From Bugula neritina (Eukaryota; Bryozoa; Gymnolaemata; Cheilostomatida; Bugulidae): a stretch of DNA of 64,000 nt. The notes beneath the pieces were generated by a model that did not search any database, was not told the origin of the DNA, and was given only the letters and a program-made list of their open reading frames with translations. Shown here piece by piece: positions 1-13,800 of the stretch. Position 1 is the stretch's first letter; each line of letters opens with the position of its first letter. The translations under genes were made by a program, and so were the position numbers. Where the stretch lies: contig OZ037767.1 of the NCBI GenBank assembly GCA_964035545.1, forward strand, positions 24,013,128-24,077,127, written 5' to 3'.

Positions 1-354
1 ATATTTAACCAACAATCAATAACAGTTATAGATTGAGATTAAACCTGCTTTAATTACTTCACACGAAACTCTACTAAACGTGATATACACACTTTCATCA
101 GTGTTTCATACGTGAAACTTTATTAAACGTGGCGTAAAAACCCCAATTAAGATGCTAAAAAATAAACATTTTGCATATTTGGCAAGTGCATGTTTGTGCA
201 TGAAATATCATGATTAATTTGAAGAACTGATAGACTGATTAAGAATCTAGAACTATGTTTACTAAGAAAACACGTGTTGCAAAGTTTCACTTATAGCATC
301 CATCAACCATCATTTCACAAAACATAGTTATATATAGATCTGTTATACTATTAC

Positions 355-1734
355 CTTGCATAAACCCACTGTTTTGCTTTATATCTCTTTTTCTCCTTTT
401 GCATTTCTTGCAAACGTAATATAGTATTCCAGCACCAACTAATGCAACACAACCAATTACTAGTAGTATGGACCACATTGGAACTGTAAGATAAATGAAC
501 CACAAAGGAATTACAACTGGTTGAACAAGTAAACTAAAAATAGCGCAGCTTCTAAGGCACATGTATAATTGTTTTACCTTTATCTCCAAGTCATATCATT
601 ATCAGTAGTTGGTTTTGCCTAATCTTTTTAATTCTTCAAGAACTTCTACATTAATCAACTACTGCTTGCATACGATTCTTATAATACTGTTGATTATAAC
701 TTATAAGCTTAGCAAATGTAAGTACAAATCATATTTACAACTGCTAAAAGGTTCTAAAAATAAAACAGGTGGAAGCAAAAGTTTTGAGAAAAATTCCCAT
801 TTCCTATGTTATGGATGCATATGCCATAACTTAGTTTACTTGATCTCGTAATATCATTGTGATATAAGATCAACAGCAGCGGCTATCTTTTAAAGGTCAT
901 ATAACACATAATATTGTACTCAGTAATACAGTTATAAACTCTCCATAAAATAGACATTGCATGTAAATGAATTTCAAAGCCTTTTAAGTCTGAATGTCTA
1001 TGTCTGATGCATGACCGCCTTTACACACTTTGAATATATTATTATACTGCCACCCACTTGCATATCAGTGCAAGCTTATAGAGAAGTGTGCTGATAGATG
1101 CATGAATATTTATGAGCGTAAATAGCATGGTTTGCCGGAGCTTCAGTTGACGTCACCCAGTCCGGAAACCAACTCTAAATAGCTTAGTTCTGAGAGCTTA
1201 AAGCTTGTTCGTTATAAATGTTATGTTGATGGAACACTGCAATCTGTACAAGGATAGTACTTGTTAACGTATACACTATTTATACAAAATAATATGTAAT
1301 GCGCTATATAATTATACACATGCACGGCATGCCATGCTAATATTATATACCTGCTTAACATTGTGCATGTTTCATCATTTAATTAAAAATTTCGTTTCCC
1401 AACTGCTGCGTTATATGAACTGCTCATCTATCTTTTCTATACATGACCATATTACAAGTCAAGTTGACTACCTAACCATTTCTGAGCATCATCGCATTAC
1501 AAAAGTTAGTTTGACATGATCAAAAGAGCTTGGTAAAGTTGTGCGTGTATAAAGTTTTAGCAACAATGAATGTCATAAAATGTTAGTAAAGCCGGCACAC
1601 TTACATGAATGAGCAGACAACACCTGCGCTGTTGGTTCAACTACTACTGCTGCCGTCACTGCTGCCAAGGGCCTTTCATTGGAGACTGGCATGCTTGTGG
1701 GTGGTCTTGAACTTTCCAGCAAAAGCTGTGACAT
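355..1734 (-). CDS. Single-pass membrane protein, N-terminal exons (possibly synaptotagmin-like); gene continues off the left edge
   Basis: Two minus-strand exons join in phase. Exon 1 (1734-1605) starts with ATG at 1734-1732, encodes MSQLLLESSRPPTSMP and then an Ala/Val/Pro-rich stretch, and ends in phase 1 at a GTAAGT donor. Exon 2 (483-355) follows a TTATCTTACAG acceptor and encodes PMWSILLVIGCVALVGAGIL, YYV, then CKKCKRRKRDIKQNSGFMQ, ending in phase 1 before GTAATA. This reads as a short extracellular or lumenal N-terminus, one transmembrane helix (about residues 46-66), and a Cys/Lys/Arg-rich juxtamembrane segment that could be palmitoylated. There is no cleavable signal peptide. The Pro-x-Trp entry to the helix and the CKKC plus basic tail resemble synaptotagmin N-termini, but the C2 domains that would prove this lie outside the window. 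The exon pair is well supported by splice sites and phase; the family name is inference only. Confidence 0.5.
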
Positions 1735-1812
1735 CTTCTGAGTGGAGTATTGATTACACTAAAAATATTATGTATATGTAATTATTTTATTACATATATA
1801 CATGTATGTATG

Positions 1813-1920
<108 letters not shown>

Positions 1921-4900
1921 GTATATATATATAATATGTATATTGATTTTTGTGAGCTTGAAAATAATGACAGATGAAATATTGATGAGAAATTAACACA
2001 GTTTGAACTCCCAGTATTTCTTGACCTCTTACTGAATGAAGTAGACACATTATGCCAGGTGCTTGAAACTTTACTACAGGCAGTCTTTATGACAAAAGTA
2101 TTTAATTCCATTTGCACTTCATATTTATTCAATATGCAAGGTGTCAACAGTGATGGTGATAGTTCAGAATGATTTCCATGCAAAGTGTTAGCTGCCATGT
2201 AAAATAGACTGAGGTAGAAAGACAGCATAATGAATCAAATAAACACAGAGTACAACATTCAAGTTGAGGTTTCGCTATGTTAGTCAATCTCTTGACAGTC
2301 TCTGGGGCAAATGCAAAGATAAATGAGTTGAATGAACTCTTTGAAGAATCACTTTTATAGATCATCTGTTGTAGAGCCTCTAGACTCGTGTGTGTAAATA
2401 TAGAACATTTACTTTACTATAGCAAAACCTGGTGTCACTGTTCAATTATCTTCCTTATGCATATGCAACTTTTCTCTCACAACGTGTGGCTGCTTTACAT
2501 GGTGAACTTTAAAGCTAAATATATAATGTATCCAGAAGGCAATGGGTTTACTGACAAGTTAAGTTAGTTGAAAACTCTCATAAAGTGCAGACATTTAATA
2601 ACGGCCCATACTAGTTTCACCTACAATAAGTTCACTGCCACAGCATAAGATGAAACAAGCAAAATATGGAAAAATATTGTACTAAAATTACAAATACCTA
2701 TATTGTTAATTGTGCTTTTACTACTACATATACTATACATTGTATATTACTGCATTGTTGTTTTAAATATATGTTTTATGTTGCATTATATCATATTACA
2801 TGAATTACCTACAAGTTAAATCAACTTGATCGATGAAAGAAATTAACTGAGTGCAATGAATAGGTAAAGTTAATCATTTTTAAATAAGTATCGTTGATTC
2901 TGTATATTGCATTAACTGATGTAATTATGCAATATAATACAACATTTACTTAAAACAATTTATGAAGTATAATATTAATAATAGGCCTACAATATATAAA
3001 CAGTTTTTCTTAGCCATTCTCACAGTACTGAAATATGTAATGTTATACTGTAATGTATACTGATAGATATCACGATGTATCAATATTTGTAAATGAAAGT
3101 AGTTGAGGGTCCTTGAATATGTAATTAGCCTACACAGATTGCACTTACCATGCTTTGATCAATACCTAATTTGATATATTTGTAATTACATAGATGTAGC
3201 GGCTCTCCCCTCAACTATATATTATCATTACAACACCTTCAGTTTTGATATAACTAACAGATAAACCATCTGGGAAATGAACAACTACAGCAGTATATCA
3301 CCAAACTTCGTGTGTCTGCATGTGTTTGGTATTATGTTAGTTATTTAAAACAATTGGTTTTTCACACTTGTGGGTGTTAAAACCAATAATTCTTGCTGTT
3401 TGACAATCTTGCTACCTCATACCCATCTACCTATTTGGCCACTATCTTGTATATTATATTACATTATATTATATTTAATTATACTATACCTATTATATTA
3501 TAGTATATTATATAGTATCTATGGTATGCTGCAAAATATTAAAGTTTTTTTTAGCTTTGTAAATAGGAAGAATAATTATGTAAGCCAACGTAGGGAATGC
3601 ATGAATGCCAGGATAGTTAAACTTGGCTTACAACTTTTGTGCCACACGTAAATGCCACACTGGGTTTAGTCATCAATATGACATTTGAAAAAATACAGTG
3701 GAATAATTATTTTCACAAAGAACATCATTTATGATACAAGCTGTAACATTTTGGTTTAATTGTTTAGTGAATTAATGATAGAATCATGATTTAACATTTA
3801 TCATAGAAGGTCTTCTCACAAATGTTGTTAGGGTTTGTTTTACACACAGATTGTTAATTTTTAGATAAAGGCATTGAATAAGAATGCAAAGTTATATCAA
3901 CGGCAATTATTAGGGAAAATAGACAAGGCCTGATAAACAGAAAGATTAAAAAGATTAAAAAAGAAAGAAAGAGAGTACTGTTTTTACAAGTGTTAATAGA
4001 ATAATTTGTTTGGACTTAAAAATCAAAACTAAATTTTGCTTGTTTGAGGCTGTTAAATACAATTACATAACTTGGTCCATGTACATTGATTAAATATCAC
4101 ACTATTACTACTAAAGTTGAACTAAAATCAATATTTATATGCCAATGAGCAGCTAATTTGCATGGGTGTATTTATGATGCAATAGACACACACTTAAATT
4201 TCATTGATAAACTTTGGTAAGACATTGAATATGATAGGTGCTACTTATACAGCTTTAAAGACTATTTGCTGCTGAGCTTTGATCTGTCTCATATTACTTA
4301 AGGTTAGGTGCAATTTCTATATGAAAATAAAACTTTGTATGTAAAAAGAAGCATTCTATAAGGACAGCTAGAGCCAAATTATAGAGTTTAGCCATTTGAA
4401 AGTTGAAAGGAATTGTTGACAGGGTACAGATTGAGGCAACAGAATGTGATATTTAAATGCAACATTGAAAAATAAAACAATTATTACAATTAAAGTAACG
4501 TAATTTTTAGCCAGCTTATTGTGCCAGTTTTGACATATAATTTGGTTATTGTGAGCTATAAAAGAAATAAATTTGCAGCAAATGCCAAACTAATAATTAG
4601 ATATAGGTCTGTAATACATAAAACAAAAGCCTCCTATATGAAAAAGGTAATATTATGTACAAGCCTGTAGTAACGCAGTTATGACTTGCAGCTACAAACA
4701 AATTGTGGCGTATGCTACAAAAGTACACTACTACTCCATAGACACGTGGTTACAGTAGATATTAATGTAATATAATTTGAAATAAATATAATATTCCATG
4801 CTAAAGACCACTCTAAGCTTTACTCATAGTGGTAAATTACTAAGGGTAGATGTACAACACTAGAGTAAAGATAGTTTTAGCTGTGTTCACCATTCTAATA

Positions 4901-5327
4901 ACTAAAGTTACTGGGTCGTGCCAGCACATGTATCATATAGTCTTACTAAATATAGGTAGAGTAAGAACTAGCAAGATGTGCAGAGAAGAAATTCTTACCA
5001 ATTTCCCTGCTGCTCAGTCTAATGTTTGGTTAGATATGATTTACTATGATATTCCATGGAGTGAATTCAATAGTCACGGCTAGAAAAATCAATACCAGGT
5101 GCTGCATACTATTATATTATGCAACTAGTTCCCTGTTATGAATAGCCACAATGTTATAATAAAGTAGTGCAAATGTTGTAACAGACTATTAGACTATTAA
5201 TGTTAAGAGAAAAACTTTATCTTCTGAAATCACAACATATCATATATTCTCTCATCTGTTGAAATAGCTGAAGTTTGATTTGAAATTTTTCATCAGAAAT
5301 TGACTTTAATATTAACATTCCTTTAGA

Positions 5328-5530
5328 TCTGGAGCAGTGGTGGTCGAGTGGGTAGAAGATGGCCTAGTATACAATACGTGTACCAGGTAATGGGCTTAAT
5401 TCCCACCAGGACAATTGGTGGTGTCAGGAGGGGCATTCTATCATAATTGCTGCTTTGAAAACTTTCAAACCATTTGCTGACGTAATGAGAGACACAAACA
5501 AGGACCTATTTGTGTACAGTATGCTTATAA
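5328..5530 (+). mobile_element. tRNA-derived SINE-like element, copy A
   Basis: The segment begins with an A-box-like GTGGTCGAGTGGGTAGAAG and has a B-box-like GGTAATGGGCTTAATTCCC about 45 bp later. It is followed by GGTGTCAGGAGGGGCAT and CATAATTGCTGC. The copy at 31618 shares the B-box surroundings (GTCATGGGTTTGACCCCC), GGTGATGTTAGGAAGAGCAT and TCATAATTGCTCC. A tRNA-like head with a conserved body is the classic SINE layout. The 3' boundary is not sharp. Confidence 0.7.
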
Positions 5531-7268
5531 AGTGCATATTACATAGTGATTAGACGCTGAGTATATGCAACAGTGGTCCATACACACATGCTGGCACATG
5601 TCCCAGTGTGCCGTGTGTATGAAACGCATGTGTAAGTATTAAGTTGTAAGTTATAATAAAGTTACGTCACTTCACCTCTATGATGTGATTATAAAAAGCT
5701 GCATAGTTCAACACTTCCCTGCAGCCATATTGCTATGATTTAGTTAGCCCACTCTTATACGTAGAGAACTTGGAAAAGAGCAGCAAATTGGCTTACAGAT
5801 TTGCAAACAAGCACACTCTGCACATTACAATTTTCTATGAAGACAATGACTTGTAACATGCATTAGCTCCAAAGAGATAAGCGCATAATATCGTTATTGT
5901 AGTTTGTACACAGATTAGAAGCTTAAATTCACTGCCTAAGAGTTTATGTCATATATTATATCAATTTTTTCAAAGTATATGAGCTCTGTATACTTCGAAT
6001 TTAACTTTTTTATCTTGGTTGTTAAAAAAAACATGCAGGAGGCATAATTTTGAGGTTCTCTCCCTCTCCGAATTTTAAAGCTATTTACATGCTTATAATA
6101 TTACAGAGAAATATTATGTAATTGGGAGTTGTCTTTTTTTTAAAAAATAATTTCAATGTGCTTAACTGTAGCATAATATAGATAGAAAGTACTATGTTGA
6201 TGGTATTTGTTAAATTTAATTTTAAATAATTATAAACATATAAACTGTATTTTTACATTTACATTTACTTTTACAATTCTCTAGTAGTTTAGCTGCAACT
6301 ATCACAGGTGTTAAAGGAACATAATCTAAAAGACATTCCACCATTTTGACCTATAAACGGTTAGTTATACTGGCTACGGATATGTATACTCGTACATCTG
6401 TGAGAGCTGCCAACAGCTAATTGCAACATTTAAAAATGACGCTTACATGCATAACTTACTGTTCCGTATTCATTTATAAATTGATTGTGCTATGCTCAAT
6501 CTCGGATAATCTAATCCAAGCTAATATATTTACCACAGTTTAAGGCGTTCAAAGAGGTTTAGAAAATTTCAGTGCCAATGTTTTGTCTCCGCATGAGTTT
6601 ATACCATCAGATGATTTTACATTTTATATAAAAGGCAATCAGTAAAACTTTTGAGGTAGTAGATAAGCAAACTAAATAAAAGACTCCTAGCTGAGTGTGT
6701 AAAGTCATTCTCAGTTAGCTGTAGATTGCAGTCTTGAGTTTAGTAACTTGAAATACAGGTAAAATATCAAAAGCTGATTCTATTTTTAGAATCAATGTAC
6801 TTGCCATATTATATCTAATAACGCCACAATACTACAATTCAAATGTGGTGGCATTAAATGTAGTAACTTAGAAACTAAGTATTGATTCATGCAGAGATTT
6901 TTTGCTGTTATCAGCAAGTAGCTCTCAATTTTTTGAATATAATAATGTTTTTAAATTGATGATTAATTTACTATAAAGCAAAATCTAACTAAAAATTAAT
7001 TCTTTCTTTTTAGTAATTTTATGTATAAATCAAAGTTTTATTGAAAAATCACTGTGGAATATAAATTTTATGTTGCTCAATGATTAGACAATCATATCAA
7101 AAATACAGTCAAGTCAAAAATACATTTATACTAATTCTACAAAAAGCAACTTTTACTCTTTCATGCAACATTATTTTTCACGTCCATTTGATTTGTTAAA
7201 CTACCATATTATACGCTTTAGGAAAAATTAATTTGTTCACAATGAAAGTGTACCTATAAATGCTGTGG

Positions 7269-7432
<164 letters not shown>

Positions 7433-7869
7433 GCCATCTGAAATATGCACTCAGCTTGTGATGGCACTCATAACTATGTGTGAGACTACAGGAAACTTGT
7501 ATGAGTAATTAAATTCCCATTATTGTTTGAAGCCTTTATCCCATTGAAGATCCCAAATGGATAACTTCCTTAGGAGACTAACTACCATATAAGCAACATG
7601 GTTTGAGGACTTTCGGAGTTTTGCTCTTCCTAACTGTTTCAACAGCAATTAGAGCCTTGCAGGGTTGGAGAAATACGAAGAAGACAACTTCAGCACCTTG
7701 CCTTTACAATAATAATATATTATTATGATATTGTTGTGTAATATTAGGTTAGAATATCATGCTGCTGTAAGAAGTTTATATGAACAATTAACAAGTCACA
7801 TATATGCTACAATATTGGAAAAAATATAATATACTAGTATAGGCCAGAATACCACAACGAAAATGTAGT

Positions 7870-7965
7870 GTTGTGTTTACCCAGGTGTATATAGGGTGTA
7901 TATGGTTAGTGCCCCTACATGCAAGCCGGAGGTCTGTGGTTAGAATTTCCGTGGGAGTAAAAGTT
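7870..7965 (+). mobile_element. Degenerate tRNA-like SINE head
   Basis: Contains TATATGGTTAGTGCCCC (A-box-like), CATGCAAGCCGGAGGTC (anticodon/variable region-like) and GTGGTTAGAATTTCC (B-box-like) at tRNA-like spacing. It does not fold as an intact tRNA by eye and lacks a clean acceptor stem, so I read it as a decayed SINE head rather than a tRNA gene. Confidence 0.45.
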
Positions 7966-8984
7966 TTATAAAAAACTAAATGAATATGTTATCAAATTTC
8001 TATTTCTTATTATTCATTTTTATTATTTGTTGCATACCGGTAGCACACTGTTCATGAGTATAAGTCTTCAGTAATTAAGGTGTATTACACATTGAACAAA
8101 CATGTATCATCATGTTACGGAAAATGTGCACATAAAAAGGAACTTTTGTTATCGTAGTAAGTATAGTTACTATAATAAAAAGTGACAAAAGTCAACTTAA
8201 TAAAAAAACCGATAATAAAAAAATGTATTTTCATAAAAACATAGTTATAAGCTACCAAAACCTTTAGAATGTAATATGGCTATAAGTATTGAAATAAACA
8301 TATACAGAACTGCAGACTTACTTATTTGAATATAAATTGATACACTTGTACTATATAACAGCGGACTCTACAGCTCACAGTAGGCTATACATTTTTTTCT
8401 GTTTAGCAAGCTATTCAATAAACTTGCTATGACTGTTGTCAACCAGCTATTATACTTATTTTGTGATTTACACTAGTCGTTATAACCTAAAACAGAGAGA
8501 TAATATAAATAAAAAATGTACAAGCTCTGTTGTGCTATATTTAACTATTTACTTCTTTTAGCTAATGCCACTGTAATCATGTATTTGGATTTGCGAGTTC
8601 ATCGCCAGTGAAACCATGATGTCATGAAATTCCCTTCAACATCAAGCAGTTCCGCTTTTGATAAAAATTGTATTATTATTATAACATAAGAGTTTACTTA
8701 CTGTTTGGCGACGACTCGCAATCGGCAGACGAAGATTTCCTTTACAGCAGTTGCAGGAATGCATTTTGTTTTGATGTTGCTTCACACTTCGTTCCACTTC
8801 CACCCTAGCTAAAATCCTTTTGAGGAGCCGACTTGCAAGTTATATTTATAATCGTAATGATGATTGATATTTGATAATCATAATGGTGTTACTGTTATAC
8901 TTAATCTTATAGTTATTGAGTTTGACTTATTCATATTGAATTTGATAATCATAATCATAATGATATATTAATACTATTACTAAT

Positions 8985-9480
8985 AGTAATAGTGATATTT
9001 TAATATAATTTGAATTAATCAATAATTGTATCAATATTAATATGTTATTGTTCATACCATTATAAATATGATTATCATATCAATATAAATATGAATAGTA
9101 ATACTGAATAGTGAATAGTAATACTAACACTAATAGTAATACTAATAGTAATACTAATACTAATAGTAATACTAATAGTAATACTAATAGTAATACTAAT
9201 AGTAATAGTAATAGTGATATTTTAATATAATTTGAATTAATCAATTGTATCAATATTAATATGTTATTGTTCATACCATTATAAATATGATTATCATATC
9301 AATATAAATATGAATAGTAATACTGAATAGTGAATAGTAATACTAACACTAATAGTAATACTAATACTAATAGTAATAGTAATACTAATAGTAATAGTAT
9401 TTCACTATTAGTATTAGTATTAGTAATACTAATAGTAATATTAGTAATAGTAATACTAATTAATAGTAATAGTAATACCA
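8985..9480. repeat. Tandem duplication (about 219 bp unit) carrying AATACT/AATAGT simple repeats
   Basis: A block beginning AGTGATATTTTAATATAATT and running through ATGTTATTGTTCATACC and AATACTGAATAGTGAATAG occurs at about 8990 and again at about 9213. Each copy ends in an array of AATACT, AATAGT and AACACT units. The second array turns into its own reverse complement (AGTATTAGTATT), so it can form a hairpin. Related simple sequence occurs at 45090-45790 and 55260-55450. Confidence 0.85.
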
Positions 9481-10336
9481 ATATAAATATAAGCCTGATG
9501 TTTGATCTGGATGATGATTGTCATTGTAAAACGAAGAAGTATAACTATAAGTATAACCGTAGTAGTAAATATTATAATAATATTAAGAATAAGATGTTAT
9601 AATTTTGATATTAAGAAATCTTTAACAAATTGAAATTCAATACTATTAGTTATAGTATTACTATTAGTATTACTAATAAAATTTCAATACACTTATATTT
9701 ATAGTATTCAACATTGAGTGATTCACTAAGACAAAGCTTTGAAAATCAAAATCATAATGTTACACTAATAGTGATAACTTAATTTTACAATTGCTTTGAA
9801 TATAATTAGAATATTATAATAACCAGCTGGAAAATTTCTTTACTCACCTTTTTCTAATATTTTTCTCAAACTTGGCATTTATATTAAAATTTTGCTTCAA
9901 TCTGGTTTTGTTCTATAACATTGTAATTATAACTCAATAGATTTAATAACCTACCTATTCTAGTTGTACTTAATAGCTACTGATTTAGTTACTCATCCTG
10001 GTTTTGTACTATGAATAGTGCAGATAGATAGTTGTACATTAGCTATTACATTCCACAATCCAGACTTAGAATATAGACTGTTTTGTTGGTCAGGTAGAGA
10101 CTATGAATATGCTGTAGTCATTAGGCAGTTACCAGTTCAATTAAAGGTAACTAAAAGTTTCCAACTTCTTTGAGACAACTGTGGACTTGTGCTCCAAAAC
10201 TACTCGGTTAAGGGACACACTGGTCTGCAATAGTTAATATTTAGTAACGCAGCTGACTTAGTTGCTGTAGTGGTAGTTTACTAGCAGCTAAGTATTGCAA
10301 AAATTACAGTTCAAATAGTGGCAGCAAAAACATCCG

Positions 10337-10363
10337 TAGTAATAGTATTAGTATTCCGAGCAA

Positions 10364-10395
<32 letters not shown>

Positions 10396-10405
10396 TTCCT
10401 AGCAA

Positions 10406-10444
<39 letters not shown>

Positions 10445-10720
10445 CGGTGGCGGCGGTGGCGGTAGCGGCGGTGGCGGTAGCGGCGGTGGCGGTAGTGGTG
10501 GCGGAAGTGGTGGCGGCGGTGGTGGCGGCGGTGGTGGTGGCGGTAGTGGTGGCGGAAGTGGAAGTGGTAGTGGCGGTAGTGGTAGTAGCAGAAGTGGTAG
10601 TAGTAGTAGTAGCAGAAGTGGTAGTAGTAGTAGTAGCAGAAGTGGTAGTAGTAGTAGCAGAAGTGGTAGTAGTAGTAGTAGCAGTAATAGTAGTGGTGGT
10701 GGCGGTGGCGGGGTAGTAGT
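10337..10720. repeat. GTA/GTG/GGC triplet repeat tract
   Basis: Almost 400 bp of imperfect trinucleotides: GTA runs, then a GGC/GGT-rich core (about 10440-10570), then GTAGTAGCAGAA blocks. It is the most GC-rich stretch in the left part of the window and ends about 140 bp before the C14 protein start codon. The poly-Val, poly-Leu/Pro and poly-His/Tyr frames across it are repeat artefacts. Confidence 0.95.
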
Positions 10721-10861
10721 ATTAGCAGAAGTTGTAGCATTAATGATTGCAATGATCAAACCTAATAGAAGTTGTGGTAAAATCGTTGGCACCACAGCTG
10801 CAATGTAAAAGAACCATCTACCCATAAACTGGTTGCTTCTTTTAACCCTTAGAGTGTGAAT

Positions 10862-13800
10862 ATGGCAGAAGCAAATCCAGACACTGGATATTCTTTCCTA
10901 CAAGCAGCTGATGACGATGACGACGATGATGATTTGGAATTGGAGGAGCCGATCGAAGTTGTTTCGAGTCGGCCAGTTGCTGCTCAGCCTGCTATACCTT
11001 CACAACCAAAACCTGCTGACTCTGGGCCCACCCCTGCTGACTCTGGGCCCACTCTTGCTGACTCTGGGCCCACCCCTGCTGACCCTGGGCCCACTATTGC
11101 TGACTCTGGGCCCACCCCTGCTGTCCGTAGACGGACTTTTGCTGTTTCTGGGCCTACCCCTACTGCCTCTGCCCGCACCCCTGCTGTCCATGGGCGCACC
11201 CCTGCTGATTCTGATCAGAACAGAACTGCTAATTTTTTGCGTAGTCTCAAGACTGATAGAGCTTTCACTGATAAAGAACTGTATAGAGAACTGGAGAATA
11301 TGTATCACAACTGCAAGAGAAGATATAATGACGAAAGAGTAGAAGGGATAAGTGAAGATGGGACTGAATTTGTCCTGCAGAAGTTACAAGATGACTTTGT
11401 TCACTATAATCGAGTAAGTCAGTGTTGTGATGTGTAAGTTGATATTGTGAGGTGTAAGTTGTAGCTGTAATGTCTGAACTGATATTGGTACACTGTGTCC
11501 ATCATGTTCAAAGAGTTGAAGCTCTTTCTTACAAAACTATTATATATGAACCGTTAGGTGTAGGTATATAAAGGTGTGATACTATTGAGGTATAATCATG
11601 GGAAGTTCCCATTTCACCATCAGTTGTAATCTGCAGTATTTTTGATTCTATAATTCTCAATAAGACCCTCAGCACAATTTGTGAATTATTTCCTAGTTAT
11701 ATGACTCGGCAGTTAGATGTCTGTCAGTTTTTACCATTTATTTGACAATTTACATCCTTTTGTGATTAAAATGCTGTGGTTCTCCATTACTTCAGACTGC
11801 TTACCTATACCATATCTACAATTGGGTGTTTGTTTAGATATCCAATTGGTCATGAACTGCATGTTCTTTATAATAACTTGTTGAAAGGACGCTCCGTGGA
11901 GTGTCTATTTTCTTGTTGCCGGTTGCAGGATTTGTGTCCAGATTAGATATTGCTATTGCTGTAACCACATATTAGACACTGAAAACTGCCTTTTCTTCTT
12001 TAATATTCTAAAGTGTGGCCCAGTATATGTGAATGCTTTGATCTCTGTAGGTTGCCAATGTGTATACCAAAAGCATGCACAGTATGTTCATTGTACCTGT
12101 CTGGGCCTCTGCGTTTGAGAATGATACTGGGTAAGTTTACTTGGTAAATAAGCTTTATTGAGCATACAACGGTTGCTAGGTTATGTAGTAGAGAGAGTCT
12201 CCAACAGTATGTATATAAAGCATTAGCTTTTTATTTCAAAGCTTTACATAACTTGTTCTCATGAAGTCTGTATATCAACAATGCTGTAATACAACACTTA
12301 TCATGAATGCAAAGTTTTCCTTTAAGATTTAAAAAACCAATATTTGCCAATTCTGAGCCAAGGCCCTGCAAAGAGTAAAATACTAACTAAATGAATTCTG
12401 TAATTTTATAGCAATTGATTTCTGTTTTATATAGTAGGTATGTATTGTGGGTAGTTACTGCTGTGTACAAAGACTTGTGGGTAGTTACTGCTGTGTACAA
12501 AGACTTGTGGGTAGTTACTGCTGTGTGCAAAGACTTGTGGGTAGTTACTGCTGTGTACAAAGACTTGTGGGTAGCTGACCATTACTCTCTGACAGCAATA
12601 AACTAACCTGTTATTAATTTTAATTTGTCCGCCAACTTAGCTGTCAAAACATTTTTGGCTAAATTTTAACTTGCATTGGTTTTTGGTATAGTTGAAATTA
12701 TGTTGAATCTGGCAACCTTTCCATACTGTGTAAATCAAATAAAAACCTTTTATTTTTATAATATAAATTTAACCTTTATTAGCTTTGCTGCATTTTAAGG
12801 AATGTGAAGTTATCTTTACAACACAACACTTGAAGGTACAGTGTTGTGTTGTAGTAATAAGGTTGGGAAAATGTTGTGACTAGTACTACAGTAATACTGT
12901 GAGTACAGTGTTGTGACTAGTACTACAGTAATACTGTGGGTACAGTGTTGTGACTAATACTACAGTAATACTATAGGTACAATGTTGTGTTTAGTACTAC
13001 AGTAATACTATAGGTACAATGTTGTGACTGGTGTTAGTACAGTTTCGTCTAGGAATACCAACTAAAATTCTAGATCCCATCAGTTTCTCTTGCATTCTAT
13101 CAACAAAACTTGAATAAACTATTGTTAACATTTCATAGCTGGTTATTGGAGGCTATTGATTGAAGGATTTTGATAAGGCAAAACTTCCTTATGGTGTAAT
13201 GGTAACTAATGATGTACTATTTAGTTTTAAAGTGCCAGCTCACGTTGTATGACTAGCTACTTCAACACATTGTATCACATTGTATCACGTGTGCAAGGTG
13301 GCATATGACTGCCCATACAATGTTATTTCCTTGAAGGTTGGCTGTTGTACCATCATCTATTTGTATGACTACATCATGCTAACTCCATCACATTGATCTA
13401 CTCTCACGTTATAAACATCCTGACTGAAAATGATATTGTCATGTGATCATTTTCTTCATCCTACCTTTCAGGCAATGAAAACATATCATCTGATAAGCTG
13501 AAATATTTCAATTTTGTTGGTAGTTTAAACTCACTTAATTACTGGGCGTTGGATACATCATTACTTCAACAAGAAAATGGTTTCCTTTGCTCAAATCTAT
13601 TCAATGTTTAGCACCTTGCCTCGGTGTGTTGTAATTTGTTGGCTATTAGTATTTTTTCAAATGAAAAGACTCTCTGTTGCTTGATATTACTGTTTCAGTA
13701 TTCCAGCTGGTTACAGTAACTACTGGCTGTAATAAACTCTCTGTAAATTACTTCCTGATATCAGTGAACAGCTTTTCACTGGGATTTTGCTTTTGCTGTA

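Noticed and set aside
4850-5083. 77-residue plus-strand frame
   Set aside because: AT-rich, no donor or acceptor with a consistent partner, no family resemblance.
7870-7965. Possible tRNA gene
   Set aside because: A- and B-box-like blocks are present, but the acceptor and anticodon stems do not pair cleanly by eye; treated as a decayed SINE head.
10304-10825. Poly-Leu/Pro, poly-Val and poly-His/Tyr open frames
   Set aside because: All arise from the GTA/GGY triplet tract, which lacks stops in several frames at once.
11414-11419. Alternative exon 1 donor of the C14 gene at CGA|GTAAGT
   Set aside because: It leaves phase 0, which puts a stop into exon 2; the donor 20 bases later (GATGT|GTAAGT) gives the phase 2 that exon 2 requires.
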